In this document: positions 18,369 through 26,340 of the stretch, piece by piece
Layout: the number at the start of each line of letters is the position of its first letter
Numbering within the stretch: position 1 is the first letter of the stretch
NCBI GenBank assembly: GCA_036269135.1
Contig: DATASQ010000002.1
Coordinates: 27,547 to 91,546, forward strand
Source of the DNA: Palsa-343 sp036269135
GTDB taxonomy: Bacteria > Acidobacteriota > Terriglobia > Terriglobales > Acidobacteriaceae
Direction of reading: 5' to 3'
Length of the DNA: 64,000 nucleotides
Notes under the pieces: generated by a model
The model's input: the letters and a program-made list of their open reading frames with translations, nothing else
Databases searched by the model: none
Told to the model about the DNA's origin: nothing
Translations under genes and position numbers: made by a program

Positions 18369-19138
18369 ACCAAGCTGATTGCCGAAAAATGATCGATGAA
18401 TATGTGGCGTGGCTTCGTCAGGGGCTCTCGATCGAGGAGGTGGGCGGAGCGTGCGAGCTTACGACACCATTTGTTGATCGGCATAACGATCACCTCCAGG
18501 TATATGCAATTAGAAAGAACGGGAACATTACGCTTTCCGACGACGGGTATATCCTTTCCGATCTTCGAACCAGTGGGCTCGATGTCGATACTCCGAAGAG
18601 AAAGGCCGTTCTCGACAGCATATTGAATGGTCTGGGAGTTCGAGCACAAGACCACCAACTGGTAGTCGAGGCATCACCGGCAAATCTGGGACAGCGCCTA
18701 CATTCACTGGTTCAAGCCATGCTCGCAGTTAACGACATGTTTGTAATGGCTCAACCTCGAGTGGCCGGGTTTTTCTTTGAAGATGTTCGCGGCTTCCTTG
18801 ACGCTCACAACGTCCGTTACACGGCTCGCGTAAAGCTCGCAGGAAAGAGCGGTTATGACCATGGCATCGATTTTCTGATTCCCAAGTCTCAAAGTCGACC
18901 GGAGCGTATTCTGCAGGCGATCGCTTCACCCAAGAAGGACAATATATTTGCTTACCTGTGGACGCTGAACGACACGCGCGCCGCCCGTGTCAATGGAACA
19001 GAGCCGGAAGCTTATGCCTTCCTCAACGACCAGGAGCAACCGGTGGGGGGAGACATAACTGAAGCCCTTGAAGCGTATCGCGTGATTCCGGCCCTTTGGT
19101 CGCGTCGAAGCGATTACGTTAACGCACTGGCTGCTTGA
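18365..19138 (+). CDS. DUF1828/DUF1829 domain protein, second gene of the cassette
   Basis: A 257-residue protein with two domains. Residues about 20-110 match DUF1828 (TPFVDRHNDHLQVYAIRKNG, LSDDGYILSDLRTSG, PKRKAVLDSILNGLGV). Residues about 135-235 match DUF1829 (FFFEDVRGFLDAHNVRYT, KLAGKSGYDHGIDFLIPKS, PERILQAI). Both domains are of unknown function and are often found together, commonly in phages and mobile islands. The start overlaps the previous stop. The GKSGYDHGIDF motif with downstream basic residues might be a catalytic core, but that is a guess. The gene shares the lower GC of its partner and ends where an ENPP gene of normal composition begins. Confidence 0.85.
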   Translation: MNQADCRKMIDEYVAWLRQGLSIEEVGGACELTTPFVDRHNDHLQVYAIRKNGNITLSDDGYILSDLRTSGLDVDTPKRKAVLDSILNGLGVRAQDHQLVVEASPANLGQRLHSLVQAMLAVNDMFVMAQPRVAGFFFEDVRGFLDAHNVRYTARVKLAGKSGYDHGIDFLIPKSQSRPERILQAIASPKKDNIFAYLWTLNDTRAARVNGTEPEAYAFLNDQEQPVGGDITEALEAYRVIPALWSRRSDYVNALAA

Positions 19139-19152
19139 GGGGATCTTGTATC

Positions 19153-20427
19153 GTGCGACGCCTTCCATTATTTGCCCTATTCCTCGTCTGTGCTCTCTAT
19201 GCGGCCCAGGCCCAGTCCAGCCCGGTCATCGCCGTCGATCACGGCCCCAACGCCGCCGCCCAGCAGAACAAGCACTACGTCGTCCTCGTCTCCCTGGACG
19301 GTTTCCGCTATGACTACGCGAAGAAATACGGCGCCCGCCACTTGCTCGCCATCGCCGCTCACGGAGCCAGCGCCCCTGAGGGCATGATTCCCGCCTACCC
19401 CTCGCTCACCTTCCCGAATCACTACACCATCGTCACCGGCCTCTACCCCGAGCACCACGGCATCGTCGGCAATTCCTTCTACGACCCGGAGCGCAATGAG
19501 ACGTACTCCTATCGGGATACGAAGACCAACACGGATGGCTCCTGGTACGGCGGCACGCCGCTCTGGTCCCTCGCGGAAAAGCAGGGCATGCGCAGCGCCT
19601 GCTTCTTCTGGCCCGGCTCGGAGGCGAAGATTGCCGGCGAGCGCCCCAGCTACTACCTTCACTACGACGACCATTTCCCCGACGAGCAGCGTATCAGTCA
19701 GGTGATCGCCTGGCTGAAGCTACCGCCCGAGCAGCGCCCCCACTTCATCACCCTCTACTATCCCAACGTCGACCACGCCGGCCACGAATACGGCCCTGAC
19801 AGCCCGCAGACCGCGGAAGCCGTCCGCCACGTCGACGCCCTCATGGGCACGCTTGAAGCCGACCTGAAGGCGCTCGCCCTCCCCATCGACCTCATCATCG
19901 TCTCCGATCACGGCATGGCGAAGATTCAGGGCAGCTGGATCGACCTCGACACGTTCGCCTCGCTCGACGGCCTCACCACCGTCGGTTCGTATCTCTATGC
20001 GCCCGACGAAACCGCCGCCAACCACGTCTACCAAAAGCTCAAGGCCGCGGACGCGTCCTTCATGGTCTACCGCCGCGAGAACGTTCCCGCTGAGCTGCAC
20101 TTCAACAGCAATCCCCGCGAAGGCGATCCCATCATCGTCGCCCGCGGACCCTATGCCATCCGCGCCAAAGCCCCGCCGCCCGACCGCGAGGACCGTGCCC
20201 CCACCGTCGGCAACCACGGCTTCGATCCGTTCATGATGCCGGAAATGAAAGCCGTCTTCTACGCCGAAGGCCCCGACATCCGCCCCGGCGTAAAGCTCAA
20301 GCCCTTTGAGAACGTGAATGTCTATCCGCTGATCGTCAAGCTGCTCGGCCTGAACTCATCAAAAGTGGACGGCAGCTTCGGCGTCCTCTCCGGCGTGCTG
20401 ACCAGCGCCCCCATCGGCGCACACTGA
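19153..20427 (+). CDS. Secreted ENPP-type nucleotide pyrophosphatase/phosphodiesterase
   Basis: A 424-residue alkaline-phosphatase superfamily protein. The signal peptide MRRLPLFALFLVCALYAAQA is followed by VVLVSLDGFRYDY (metal Asp) and YPSLTFPNHYTIVTGLYPEH, in which the Thr of LTFPN is the nucleophile. YPNVDHAGHEYGPDS and IVSDHGMAK complete the two-zinc site. These are hallmarks of ENPP enzymes, which cleave phosphodiester or pyrophosphate bonds outside the cytoplasm. I chose GTG 19153 with an upstream GAGGGGA. The longer TTG start overlaps the preceding stop and spoils the signal peptide. Confidence 0.9.
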   Translation: MRRLPLFALFLVCALYAAQAQSSPVIAVDHGPNAAAQQNKHYVVLVSLDGFRYDYAKKYGARHLLAIAAHGASAPEGMIPAYPSLTFPNHYTIVTGLYPEHHGIVGNSFYDPERNETYSYRDTKTNTDGSWYGGTPLWSLAEKQGMRSACFFWPGSEAKIAGERPSYYLHYDDHFPDEQRISQVIAWLKLPPEQRPHFITLYYPNVDHAGHEYGPDSPQTAEAVRHVDALMGTLEADLKALALPIDLIIVSDHGMAKIQGSWIDLDTFASLDGLTTVGSYLYAPDETAANHVYQKLKAADASFMVYRRENVPAELHFNSNPREGDPIIVARGPYAIRAKAPPPDREDRAPTVGNHGFDPFMMPEMKAVFYAEGPDIRPGVKLKPFENVNVYPLIVKLLGLNSSKVDGSFGVLSGVLTSAPIGAH

Positions 20428-20504
20428 CGGTTTTGGCAGATGTGAGAGAGCCCGACTCTCACCCAGCAGCCTCGATCGGCGCACACCGACGGGTGCCCCA
20501 TCCT

Positions 20505-20531
20505 TGGCTCCTCGTGCCCTTCGAGGAGCCA
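20505..20531. repeat. REP-like hairpin
   Basis: A perfect 10-base stem TGGCTCCTCG/CGAGGAGCCA with a seven-base loop. Its flanks (GGGTGCCCCATCC and AGGGTGGGAGGCCCCC) also pair imperfectly, extending the hairpin. It looks like a REP-type element and could also end transcription of the ENPP gene, although no T-run follows. Confidence 0.55.
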
Positions 20532-20649
20532 GGGTGGGAGGCCCCCATCTCACCCAGTCGGTCTTCATCTCCTGCCAACCTTGCGGAAACACGACCGCCT
20601 TGCAGCAGCATGGCTTCACCCCTTGCGCGGCAATGGACTGTTTTGAAAG

Positions 20650-20670
20650 GGCACAGCGTTCAGCTGTGCC
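20650..20670. repeat. GGCACAGC/GCTGTGCC hairpin, same class as the purF insert
   Basis: Eight-base arms enclose the loop GTTCA. The repeat within purF (36463-36482) has arms GGCACGAC/GTCGTGCC around TTCA, so the two share arm length, the GGCAC ends and the TTCA loop core. Confidence 0.6.
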
Positions 20671-20756
20671 ATAAGAGCCGCAAAACGTGTCCGGCTTGAG
20701 CCACTGAGCGAGGCTGGCAGCCAAGCGAACCGCTGAACGCCGCATCCCCTGCTCTC

Positions 20757-20788
20757 CGTGCTCTCCGTGCTCTCTGTGGTGGATTCTT
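20757..20788. repeat. CCACCACAGAG-type repeat abutting the nagA stop
   Basis: On the minus strand, directly after the nagA TAA, come AAGAATCCACCACAGAG and two further nine-base units of the kind AGCACGGAG. It is the second copy of the repeat found at the stop of the 13425-14897 gene. Confidence 0.65.
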
Positions 20789-21970
20789 TTACCCGTTAAA
20801 AGCCGCGTCCCCCGCACTCATCAGCTGCGGTTCCCCCCGCAGAAACGTCTCCACCACCTCGTTCTTCGCCGAAAGCACCGTAATATCCGCGGACCGCCCC
20901 GGAGCCAGGCTCCCAATCTGTCCCTCCAGCCCCGTCATCCGCGCCGGATTCCGCGTTGCCAGCCCAATCGTCTCCGCCAGCCCCGCTCCCGTGAACTCCA
21001 TGAAGTTCCGTACCGCCCGATCCATCGTCAGCGTGCTCCCCGCCAGCGTGTCTTCGCCAATCACGCACCGCCCGTTCGTCACCCGTACCTCAAGCTCGCC
21101 CAGCATGTAGCGTCCGTCGGGCATACCCGTCGCCGCCATGGCATCGGTCATCAGCAGCGCCCGATCTGCCCCCTTCGCCTTCCAGAACAGCCGCACCGCC
21201 GTCGGATCCACGTGCATCCCATCGCAGATGATCTCCGCAAACAGCGCGTCGTTCGTCAGCACCTCGCCCAGCAGCCCAGGATTGCGATGATCCAGGGCGC
21301 GCATGGCGTTGAATGTGTGCGTGGCCGTTACCCCTCCCGCCCGAACGCCTTGCCTCGCCGCCTCAGTGTCCGCGTTGCTGTGCCCCAGGCTCACCCGGAC
21401 CCCCAGCTTCGCTGCGTGCTCAATCGTCTCGAGGGCGCCCGGCAGCTCCGGCGCAATCGTCATCACCCGAATCGTCCCCTCCGCCGCCTCCCACATCCGG
21501 TCGAAGACCGCCACGGAGGGTGTCAGCAACTGGCTCTCCGCATGAGCGCCCCGCTTGTGCGGCGACAGAAACGGCCCCTCCAGATGGATCCCCACCGGCC
21601 GCGCTCCCTCCAGCGGCTTCGGCATCAGCTTCGCGAGCCCGCGCAGCGACCGCAGCAGCGCATCCAGCGGCGCCGTCACCGTCGTCGCGCAGTACGCCCC
21701 CACGCCGCGCCGCGCCAGGAACTTCCCCATCCCGCACAGCGCCGGCTCGGTTGCTTCCATTGAGTCGTGCCCGCCGCAGCCATGGATGTGAACGTCAAAA
21801 AAGGCCGGGGCCAGCGTGCATTCGGGCAGCGCCACGTGGCGCCCCGGCGGCAAGCTCGCTGCCGCTTCGGAGTCGACCGACGCAATCAATCCATCTTCCA
21901 TCACGACGACAGGCCGCTTCACAATCCCATCCGGCCCGAGCAGACGATTAGCAGTCAGAACAGTACGCAC
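20789..21970 (-). CDS. nagA: N-acetylglucosamine-6-phosphate deacetylase
   Basis: Amidohydrolase that deacetylates GlcNAc-6-phosphate in amino-sugar catabolism and cell-wall recycling. Seen are FFDVHIHGCGGHDSM (metal motif HxHGxxG), GIHLEGPFLSPHKRGAH with the metal Glu, VSLGHSNADTE, THTFNAM and LMTDAMAATGMPDG with the catalytic Asp. The 393 residues match the family. The start is GTG at 21970. It lies 108 bases downstream of an ECF sigma/anti-sigma pair on the same strand and may be read from the same message. Confidence 0.95.
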   Translation of the reverse strand: MRTVLTANRLLGPDGIVKRPVVVMEDGLIASVDSEAAASLPPGRHVALPECTLAPAFFDVHIHGCGGHDSMEATEPALCGMGKFLARRGVGAYCATTVTAPLDALLRSLRGLAKLMPKPLEGARPVGIHLEGPFLSPHKRGAHAESQLLTPSVAVFDRMWEAAEGTIRVMTIAPELPGALETIEHAAKLGVRVSLGHSNADTEAARQGVRAGGVTATHTFNAMRALDHRNPGLLGEVLTNDALFAEIICDGMHVDPTAVRLFWKAKGADRALLMTDAMAATGMPDGRYMLGELEVRVTNGRCVIGEDTLAGSTLTMDRAVRNFMEFTGAGLAETIGLATRNPARMTGLEGQIGSLAPGRSADITVLSAKNEVVETFLRGEPQLMSAGDAAFNG

Positions 21971-22078
21971 ATCTCAGAGTACCGCGCCCGACGCGGCTCC
22001 GCCGTCCCGCCACGGAGTTCATCCATGCGCGAACCCTCCGCCCGTGTCCTCTGCGATCTCTGGGGTGGGGTCGATCCG

Positions 22079-22582
22079 CTACTTCGGGGAATTCTCATCC
22101 GGCGCCGGCACCGCAACCCCCGCCGCTTTATGCGCGTGCCGCTGAATGCGCGCTCGCCCGCGATCCGCCCTCCGGCTCGATCGCCCCCGGCTGTTGGGCT
22201 TGGCCAGCACCGAAGCCGGTGCCGCCGGATGGACGGCCGATGCCGCCCCGATCCCGTTTCCCGGCAAACCCGGAACGAGCGGCGCCACCATCGGTGCATG
22301 ATGCAGCCCACGTGAATGCTGCACGGATCCGACCACGATCGCCGTCCCCGCCACGCAGACAAACACCGCCGTCAGCGCGGCTCCCGCGAAACGCGGCATC
22401 CTGCGCAACATCAAGGTCATCCCGGCCGCCGCGCTCTCCCGTCTGACCCGCTCCGTAGCCAGCCGATTCAAAATCCGTCCCTGCAAACCGGCCTCCGGCA
22501 TCGCGCCGCCCACCGCGCGCAGCGCCGCGTCAATCCGCTCTTCAGCCGTCGGCATCCTTCCCGAATTCATTTCGCCGTTCAT
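22079..22582 (-). CDS. Putative anti-sigma factor (single-pass membrane protein)
   Basis: A 167-residue protein with an N-terminal cytoplasmic part (about 1-62, with TAEERIDAALRAVGG), one membrane segment (about 65-88, RFAGAALTAVFVCVAGTAIVVGSV) and a Pro/Ala/Arg-rich outer part. Its ATG overlaps the sigma-factor stop by four bases (ATGA at 22582-22579). That coupling and the topology suggest an anti-sigma factor for its neighbour. The HxxxCxxC zinc motif of ZAS anti-sigmas is absent, so the call rests on context. Confidence 0.6.
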   Translation of the reverse strand: MNGEMNSGRMPTAEERIDAALRAVGGAMPEAGLQGRILNRLATERVRRESAAAGMTLMLRRMPRFAGAALTAVFVCVAGTAIVVGSVQHSRGLHHAPMVAPLVPGLPGNGIGAASAVHPAAPASVLAKPNSRGRSSRRADRGRARIQRHAHKAAGVAVPAPDENSPK

Positions 22583-23169
22583 CGCCGGATTCCCTCTTTC
22601 TCCAGCAAACCGGCCAGTTCCCGCCGGGCCCGGAAGATCCGCGACCGAATCGACGACTCCGTCGTCTTCAGCGCCGCCGCAATCTCGGCCGTCGTCAGCT
22701 CGTTGACTGCGGAGAGCAGCAGCGCCTCGCGCTCCCGCTCCGGCAGTTTGTCGACCAGTCGCAGAATCCGCGCATGCTCCTGCACAGAAATCGCCGTAGC
22801 GTCGGCCCCCCGTTCCCCGGAGGGCAGTGTCCGCGCCTGGTCCGCAATGTCTTCGTTCTCCGGCCGCGTCTTCGCCCGCCGCTTCTTGTCCAGAACGATG
22901 TTCCAGACAATCCGCACCAGCCATACCCGGTAATCGCGAATCTCGCCCAGCCGCGCCTCGTGCTTCAGCACCCGCAGAAAGGTCTCCTGCACGGCGTCTT
23001 CGGCCTCGGCGGCGTTGCGCGTCACGGAAAATGCCACCCGGTACAGCGCGGTGGAGTATTCGCCCACCAACTGGGCGACCGTCTGGCTTGTCGTCTGGCT
23101 CGTATCCAAAGGCTCTGCAACCCGAGCAGGCGCTAGCCAGGAGGCGAGCTGAACTTCAAAACCACTCAT
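22579..23169 (-). CDS. ECF-type RNA polymerase sigma factor
   Basis: A 196-residue group 4 sigma factor. Region 2 is seen as LVGEYSTALYRVAFSVTRNAAEAEDAVQETF-like sequence (about residues 34-66; the core DAVQETFLRVL binds RNA polymerase and the -10). Region 4 is seen as LPEREREALLLSAVNELTTA and IAAALKTTESSIRSRIFRAR. It directs polymerase to stress-specific promoters. It overlaps a membrane protein gene that is likely its anti-sigma. nagA follows. The start at 23169 lies after AGGT; the N-terminal 30 residues are not conserved. Confidence 0.92.
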   Translation of the reverse strand: MSGFEVQLASWLAPARVAEPLDTSQTTSQTVAQLVGEYSTALYRVAFSVTRNAAEAEDAVQETFLRVLKHEARLGEIRDYRVWLVRIVWNIVLDKKRRAKTRPENEDIADQARTLPSGERGADATAISVQEHARILRLVDKLPEREREALLLSAVNELTTAEIAAALKTTESSIRSRIFRARRELAGLLEKEGIRR

Positions 23170-23570
23170 CCTGACCTATCCTGGCGTTCCCGACCCGGTC
23201 GTCTTCTCCCGGAGCAGGAAAAATCCATTCGTCTGCCCTAAGGACGGAGGATATCGCGTTTTCGCTCGCGAAATCGCCTTGTCCCTGGAGGCCCGCCGAT
23301 CGCCTCACCCGGCTTTCTTTACACTGGCCGGTATGCGCTCGCGTTGGGCTGCCCTTCTTCGGCGTCACCTGCCTCGTCTCCGGGGCCGGCGCACATCCCG
23401 ATCCCGTCGACCGAACATCGCAGCAGCAGACGACGGATTTTCCCAATTTCCACTCCGCTCTCTTCCGTCTCCGTCACCAGCAGCTCCACGCCACCATGGT
23501 CCGGCTCGGCTTCCCCGCCCCCGATCCGCTGCGGTGGCATAACTTCACCTCACCCCCAATAGCAGGGAAG
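23170..23570 (+). other. Possibly coding or decayed region upstream of the methyltransferase
   Basis: From about 23346 to 23570 the methyltransferase frame stays open upstream and has strong G/C bias at third positions, as in real genes here. It has no start codon in that frame before the ATG at 23496. An ATG at 23334 in another frame begins MRSRWAALL. A one-base slip there would join it to FFGVTCLVSGAGA and make a signal-peptide-like start. This could be a broken small secreted-protein gene or a longer form of the methyltransferase. Confidence 0.4.
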
Positions 23571-24374
23571 ATGCGCCGACAGCGCTGGTTCGAAATCCAC
23601 GATCAACCCTGGTTTCCCGCCTCTCTGCGCGACCGCGTCACGGAGGCCCTCGAAGCCATCTGGAACGGCAACCGCACCTACCGCCCCATCTCCGGCCGTC
23701 TGCGCGCAGCCATCCGCCACTCCGGCGCCCATCAGATCGTGGATCTCTGCTCCGGCGGCGGCGGTCCCTGGCTCGGCCTCTATCCGGAAATCGCGGATGG
23801 CCGGCCGCTCACGGTCTGGCTCACCGACCTCTATCCCAACGCCCTCCTGGCGGCAGGCAAAATGGACAGTCTATCGAACGCTTCCCAGGAAGGCTCTTCC
23901 TCCCGCCCTGGCGCTCTGGTCCCTTACCGCGACCCGGTCGATGCCCGTGCCGTTCCCGACGATCTCCCCGGCTTCCGCACTCTCTTTTCGTCCTTCCATC
24001 ACTTCGATCCCGAGTCGGCCCGCGCCATGCTCGCCGACGCCTTCACGCAACGCCAGGGTATTGCCATCTTCGAAGCCGCCCGCCGTACTCCCTGGACGCT
24101 CCTTGCCACCAATGCCGTTCCTTTCCTCGGACTGCGGGAAGCCGCCCGCGCCCGCCCGCTTCGCCTCCGCCGCCTCCTCTGGACCTTTGTTCTTCCCGTT
24201 GTCCCCTTCCTTTTATGGTTCGACGGCCTGCTCTCCTGCCTGCGCAGCTATTCCCTCGCCGATATGGCCGAGCTCACCCAGGGCCTGACTGCCGACGACT
24301 ACACCTGGGACATCGGCGAAGCCAGCGGCGGCCGCGTCCCCATCCGCTACCTCATCGGCCAACCCCGCCGATAG
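23571..24374 (+). CDS. Class I SAM-dependent methyltransferase-like protein
   Basis: A 267-residue protein. IVDLCSGGGGPWLGL (about residues 56-70) is the glycine-rich SAM-binding motif I, and VWLTDLYPNALL has the acidic end of strand 2. FRTLFSSFHHFDPE resembles motif post-I/IV. A hydrophobic segment (LWTFVLPVVPFLLWFDGLL) in the last third suggests membrane association. The substrate is unknown. The start at 23571 has AGGGA three bases upstream. The 3' end overlaps the convergent SDR gene by 23 bases. Confidence 0.78.
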   Translation: MRRQRWFEIHDQPWFPASLRDRVTEALEAIWNGNRTYRPISGRLRAAIRHSGAHQIVDLCSGGGGPWLGLYPEIADGRPLTVWLTDLYPNALLAAGKMDSLSNASQEGSSSRPGALVPYRDPVDARAVPDDLPGFRTLFSSFHHFDPESARAMLADAFTQRQGIAIFEAARRTPWTLLATNAVPFLGLREAARARPLRLRRLLWTFVLPVVPFLLWFDGLLSCLRSYSLADMAELTQGLTADDYTWDIGEASGGRVPIRYLIGQPRR

Positions 24375-25272
24375 CTCTTTCCTGGATCGCTGAATAACGC
24401 ATATTTTTCAGATCGGTAATCAGCCCAGGCCCCGTCGGCTCCCACCCCAGCTTCTTCCGCGTGAGCGCGCTCGAACCCTGCAGATCGATCCCCGCGAACC
24501 GCGCCATAAATCCAAAATGACCCGCCGCCTCCTCGGGAGACAAACTCACCACCGGCGCCTTCAGCCCTCGGCCGATCGCTTCGGCAATCTCCCGCAGCGA
24601 TACGCCCTCCTCGGCGACCGCGTGATAGCGGACGCCCGCCTCACGCTTCTCCAGGGCCAGCCGATAGAGACGCGCCGCATCGAGCACGGCCACCGCGGCC
24701 CACCGGTTGTGCCCCTCCCCGATATAGGCCGAGACCCCCTTCTCGCGAGCCGTCGCCACCAAATAGGAGACCAGCCCCTGCTTCACCGTGTCGTGCACCT
24801 GAGGAAGGCGGACCACCGATGCGTTGACGCCCCGCTCGGCCAGCGCCGCCGCCGTCGCCTCCGAAGCGCGCGGATAGCTTTCGGAAACGGGTACCGGCGG
24901 ATCGTTCTCGTTGGCCGGGCGCCCCTGCGCCAGCACCGCGAGCCCTCCCGTCACCAGCAACGGCCGATCGGAGCCCTCCAGCACCGAGCCGACCGCCTCG
25001 ATGGCCCGCTTGTCGATCGCGCAGCATTCCGCGAACTGCGACCAGTCATGCCGGAACGCGAGGTGAATCACCCCATCCGCCTGGGATGCTCCGTTGCGCA
25101 GGCTTTCCAGATCGTCCAGATCGCCGCGCTGCACCTCAGCGCCGGCCGCGGTCAGCCCCTGGGCGCCCGCATCCGAACGTGCAAGGCCGAGAACCTGATG
25201 ACCACCCTCGAGCAGCTCCCGGACGACTCTCGAACCAATAAATCCTGTAGCTCCCGTAACAAAAACGCGCAT
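24352..25272 (-). CDS. NAD-dependent epimerase/SDR family oxidoreductase
   Basis: A 306-residue atypical/extended SDR protein. The N-terminal Rossmann motif GATGFIG lies at residues 7-13 of MRVFVTGATGFIG. GDLDDLESL and DGVIHLAF follow. The Tyr-x3-Lys of classical SDRs is changed to SYPRASE, so the active site is atypical. AAGGAG precedes the ATG at 25272 by seven bases, which is preferred over an upstream extension. It is the second gene of the AKR-SDR pair, 43 bases after the AKR, and is probably under the divergent TetR regulator. Confidence 0.85.
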   Translation of the reverse strand: MRVFVTGATGFIGSRVVRELLEGGHQVLGLARSDAGAQGLTAAGAEVQRGDLDDLESLRNGASQADGVIHLAFRHDWSQFAECCAIDKRAIEAVGSVLEGSDRPLLVTGGLAVLAQGRPANENDPPVPVSESYPRASEATAAALAERGVNASVVRLPQVHDTVKQGLVSYLVATAREKGVSAYIGEGHNRWAAVAVLDAARLYRLALEKREAGVRYHAVAEEGVSLREIAEAIGRGLKAPVVSLSPEEAAGHFGFMARFAGIDLQGSSALTRKKLGWEPTGPGLITDLKNMRYSAIQERAIGGVGR

Positions 25273-25315
25273 GGCGATACTCCTTTTGGTTGTTTCTGAA
25301 AGTTGGCGACCGCGA

Positions 25316-26239
25316 TTACGAATGACGCTCCGGCATCGCAGGAACGGCATGTTCTTTCGAGACTGCATCGAGCTCGGCCAGCACCTCAGCGGGAATCTGC
25401 AGCGTCGCCGCCCCCAGATTCTCGCGAAGATGGAGAAGGGACGACGTTCCCGGAATCACCAGGATGTTGGGCGAGCGCTGCAGCAGCCACGCCAGCGCAA
25501 CCTGCATCGGCGTAGCCCTCAGCCGCGCCGCCGCGTCCGACAACGTTCCCGACTGCAGCGGAGTGAATCCGCCCAGCGGGAAATACGGAACGTAGGCGAT
25601 GCCTTCTCCGGCAAGCTCCGCGACCAGCCCATCGTCGCCCCGATGCGCCAGGTTGTAGTGGTTCTGAACGCAGACGATCGGAACCATCCGCCGCCCTTCC
25701 GCGATCTGCGCAGCCGTTACGTTGCTCAGCCCGAGGTGCCGAATCAACCCTTCTTGCTGCAGCTCGGCCAGGACGCTCAGCGGCTCCTCGATCGAGCCCT
25801 CCGCCGGTCCATGCACGCTGAACATGACCCGCAGATTCACCACCTCCAGCGCGCTCACACCCAGATTGCGAAGATTGTCGTGAATCGCCGCCGTCAGATG
25901 GTCACGCGAGTAGCCTGGATTCCACGAGCCATCCTCGCCGCGCCGAGCGCCGACCTTGGTCACAATCACCAGCTCCTCGGGGTAGGGGAAGAGCGCCCTC
26001 CGAATGATCTGGTTGGTGACATGAGGGCCGTAAAAATCCGCCGTGTCGATATGGTTCACACCGCTCGCCACGGCTTCCTGCAGCACGCGGACCGCTTCAT
26101 CGGCATCGCGGGGAGGTCCCCACACCAGCTTGTTGCCCTCTTTTCCTGCGAGTTGCATTGCTCCGTAGCCCATGCGGTTCAAGTGGAGCGAGCCGCCGAG
26201 CAGGGTAAAGCTGCCGGCCGAAATAGCGGACTGGACCAT
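25316..26239 (-). CDS. Aldo/keto reductase (YdbC-like)
   Basis: A 307-residue TIM-barrel NADPH-dependent reductase. The tetrad residues D65 and Y70 (HIDTADFYG) and K95 (VIVTKVG) are visible. The usual active-site His of LHR-type strands is replaced: the segment reads LEVVNLRVMF. I remember the same VNLR pattern in E. coli YdbC-type enzymes. LGLSNVTAAQI, VQNHYNLAHR and IPGTSS complete the fold and cofactor site. It leads a two-gene unit with an SDR, divergent from tetR, with two operator dyads between them. Confidence 0.9.
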   Translation of the reverse strand: MVQSAISAGSFTLLGGSLHLNRMGYGAMQLAGKEGNKLVWGPPRDADEAVRVLQEAVASGVNHIDTADFYGPHVTNQIIRRALFPYPEELVIVTKVGARRGEDGSWNPGYSRDHLTAAIHDNLRNLGVSALEVVNLRVMFSVHGPAEGSIEEPLSVLAELQQEGLIRHLGLSNVTAAQIAEGRRMVPIVCVQNHYNLAHRGDDGLVAELAGEGIAYVPYFPLGGFTPLQSGTLSDAAARLRATPMQVALAWLLQRSPNILVIPGTSSLLHLRENLGAATLQIPAEVLAELDAVSKEHAVPAMPERHS

Positions 26240-26311
26240 CGTTCCTCCCTGGTTATGCTGCCTGGCTATCCTGCCTGGTGATGCGTCGCCTTTTTCAATC
26301 CGAATGAATCA

Positions 26312-26340
26312 TTGACGGCGTGCGGCCGCTCCAATAAAAC
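26312..26340 (+). promoter_or_regulatory. Candidate promoter of the tetR gene
   Basis: TTGACG (26312-26317) and TAAAAC (26335-26340) lie 17 bases apart, upstream of the TetR gene. Transcription would begin within the first operator dyad, which fits autorepression. The -10 match is moderate. Confidence 0.35.

Larger units (their letters stand above)
20428..20788. other. Repeat-rich intergenic region between ENPP gene and nagA
   Basis: No gene is credible in these 361 bases. They hold a degenerate 18-base direct repeat (20413-20430, which includes the ENPP stop codon, and 20475-20492, one mismatch), a 10-base-arm hairpin (20505-20514/20522-20531), an eight-base-arm hairpin of the GGCACRRC type (20650-20670), and the CACAGAG-type repeat next to nagA. 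The region looks like several layers of small palindromic repeats between convergent genes. Confidence 0.65.
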
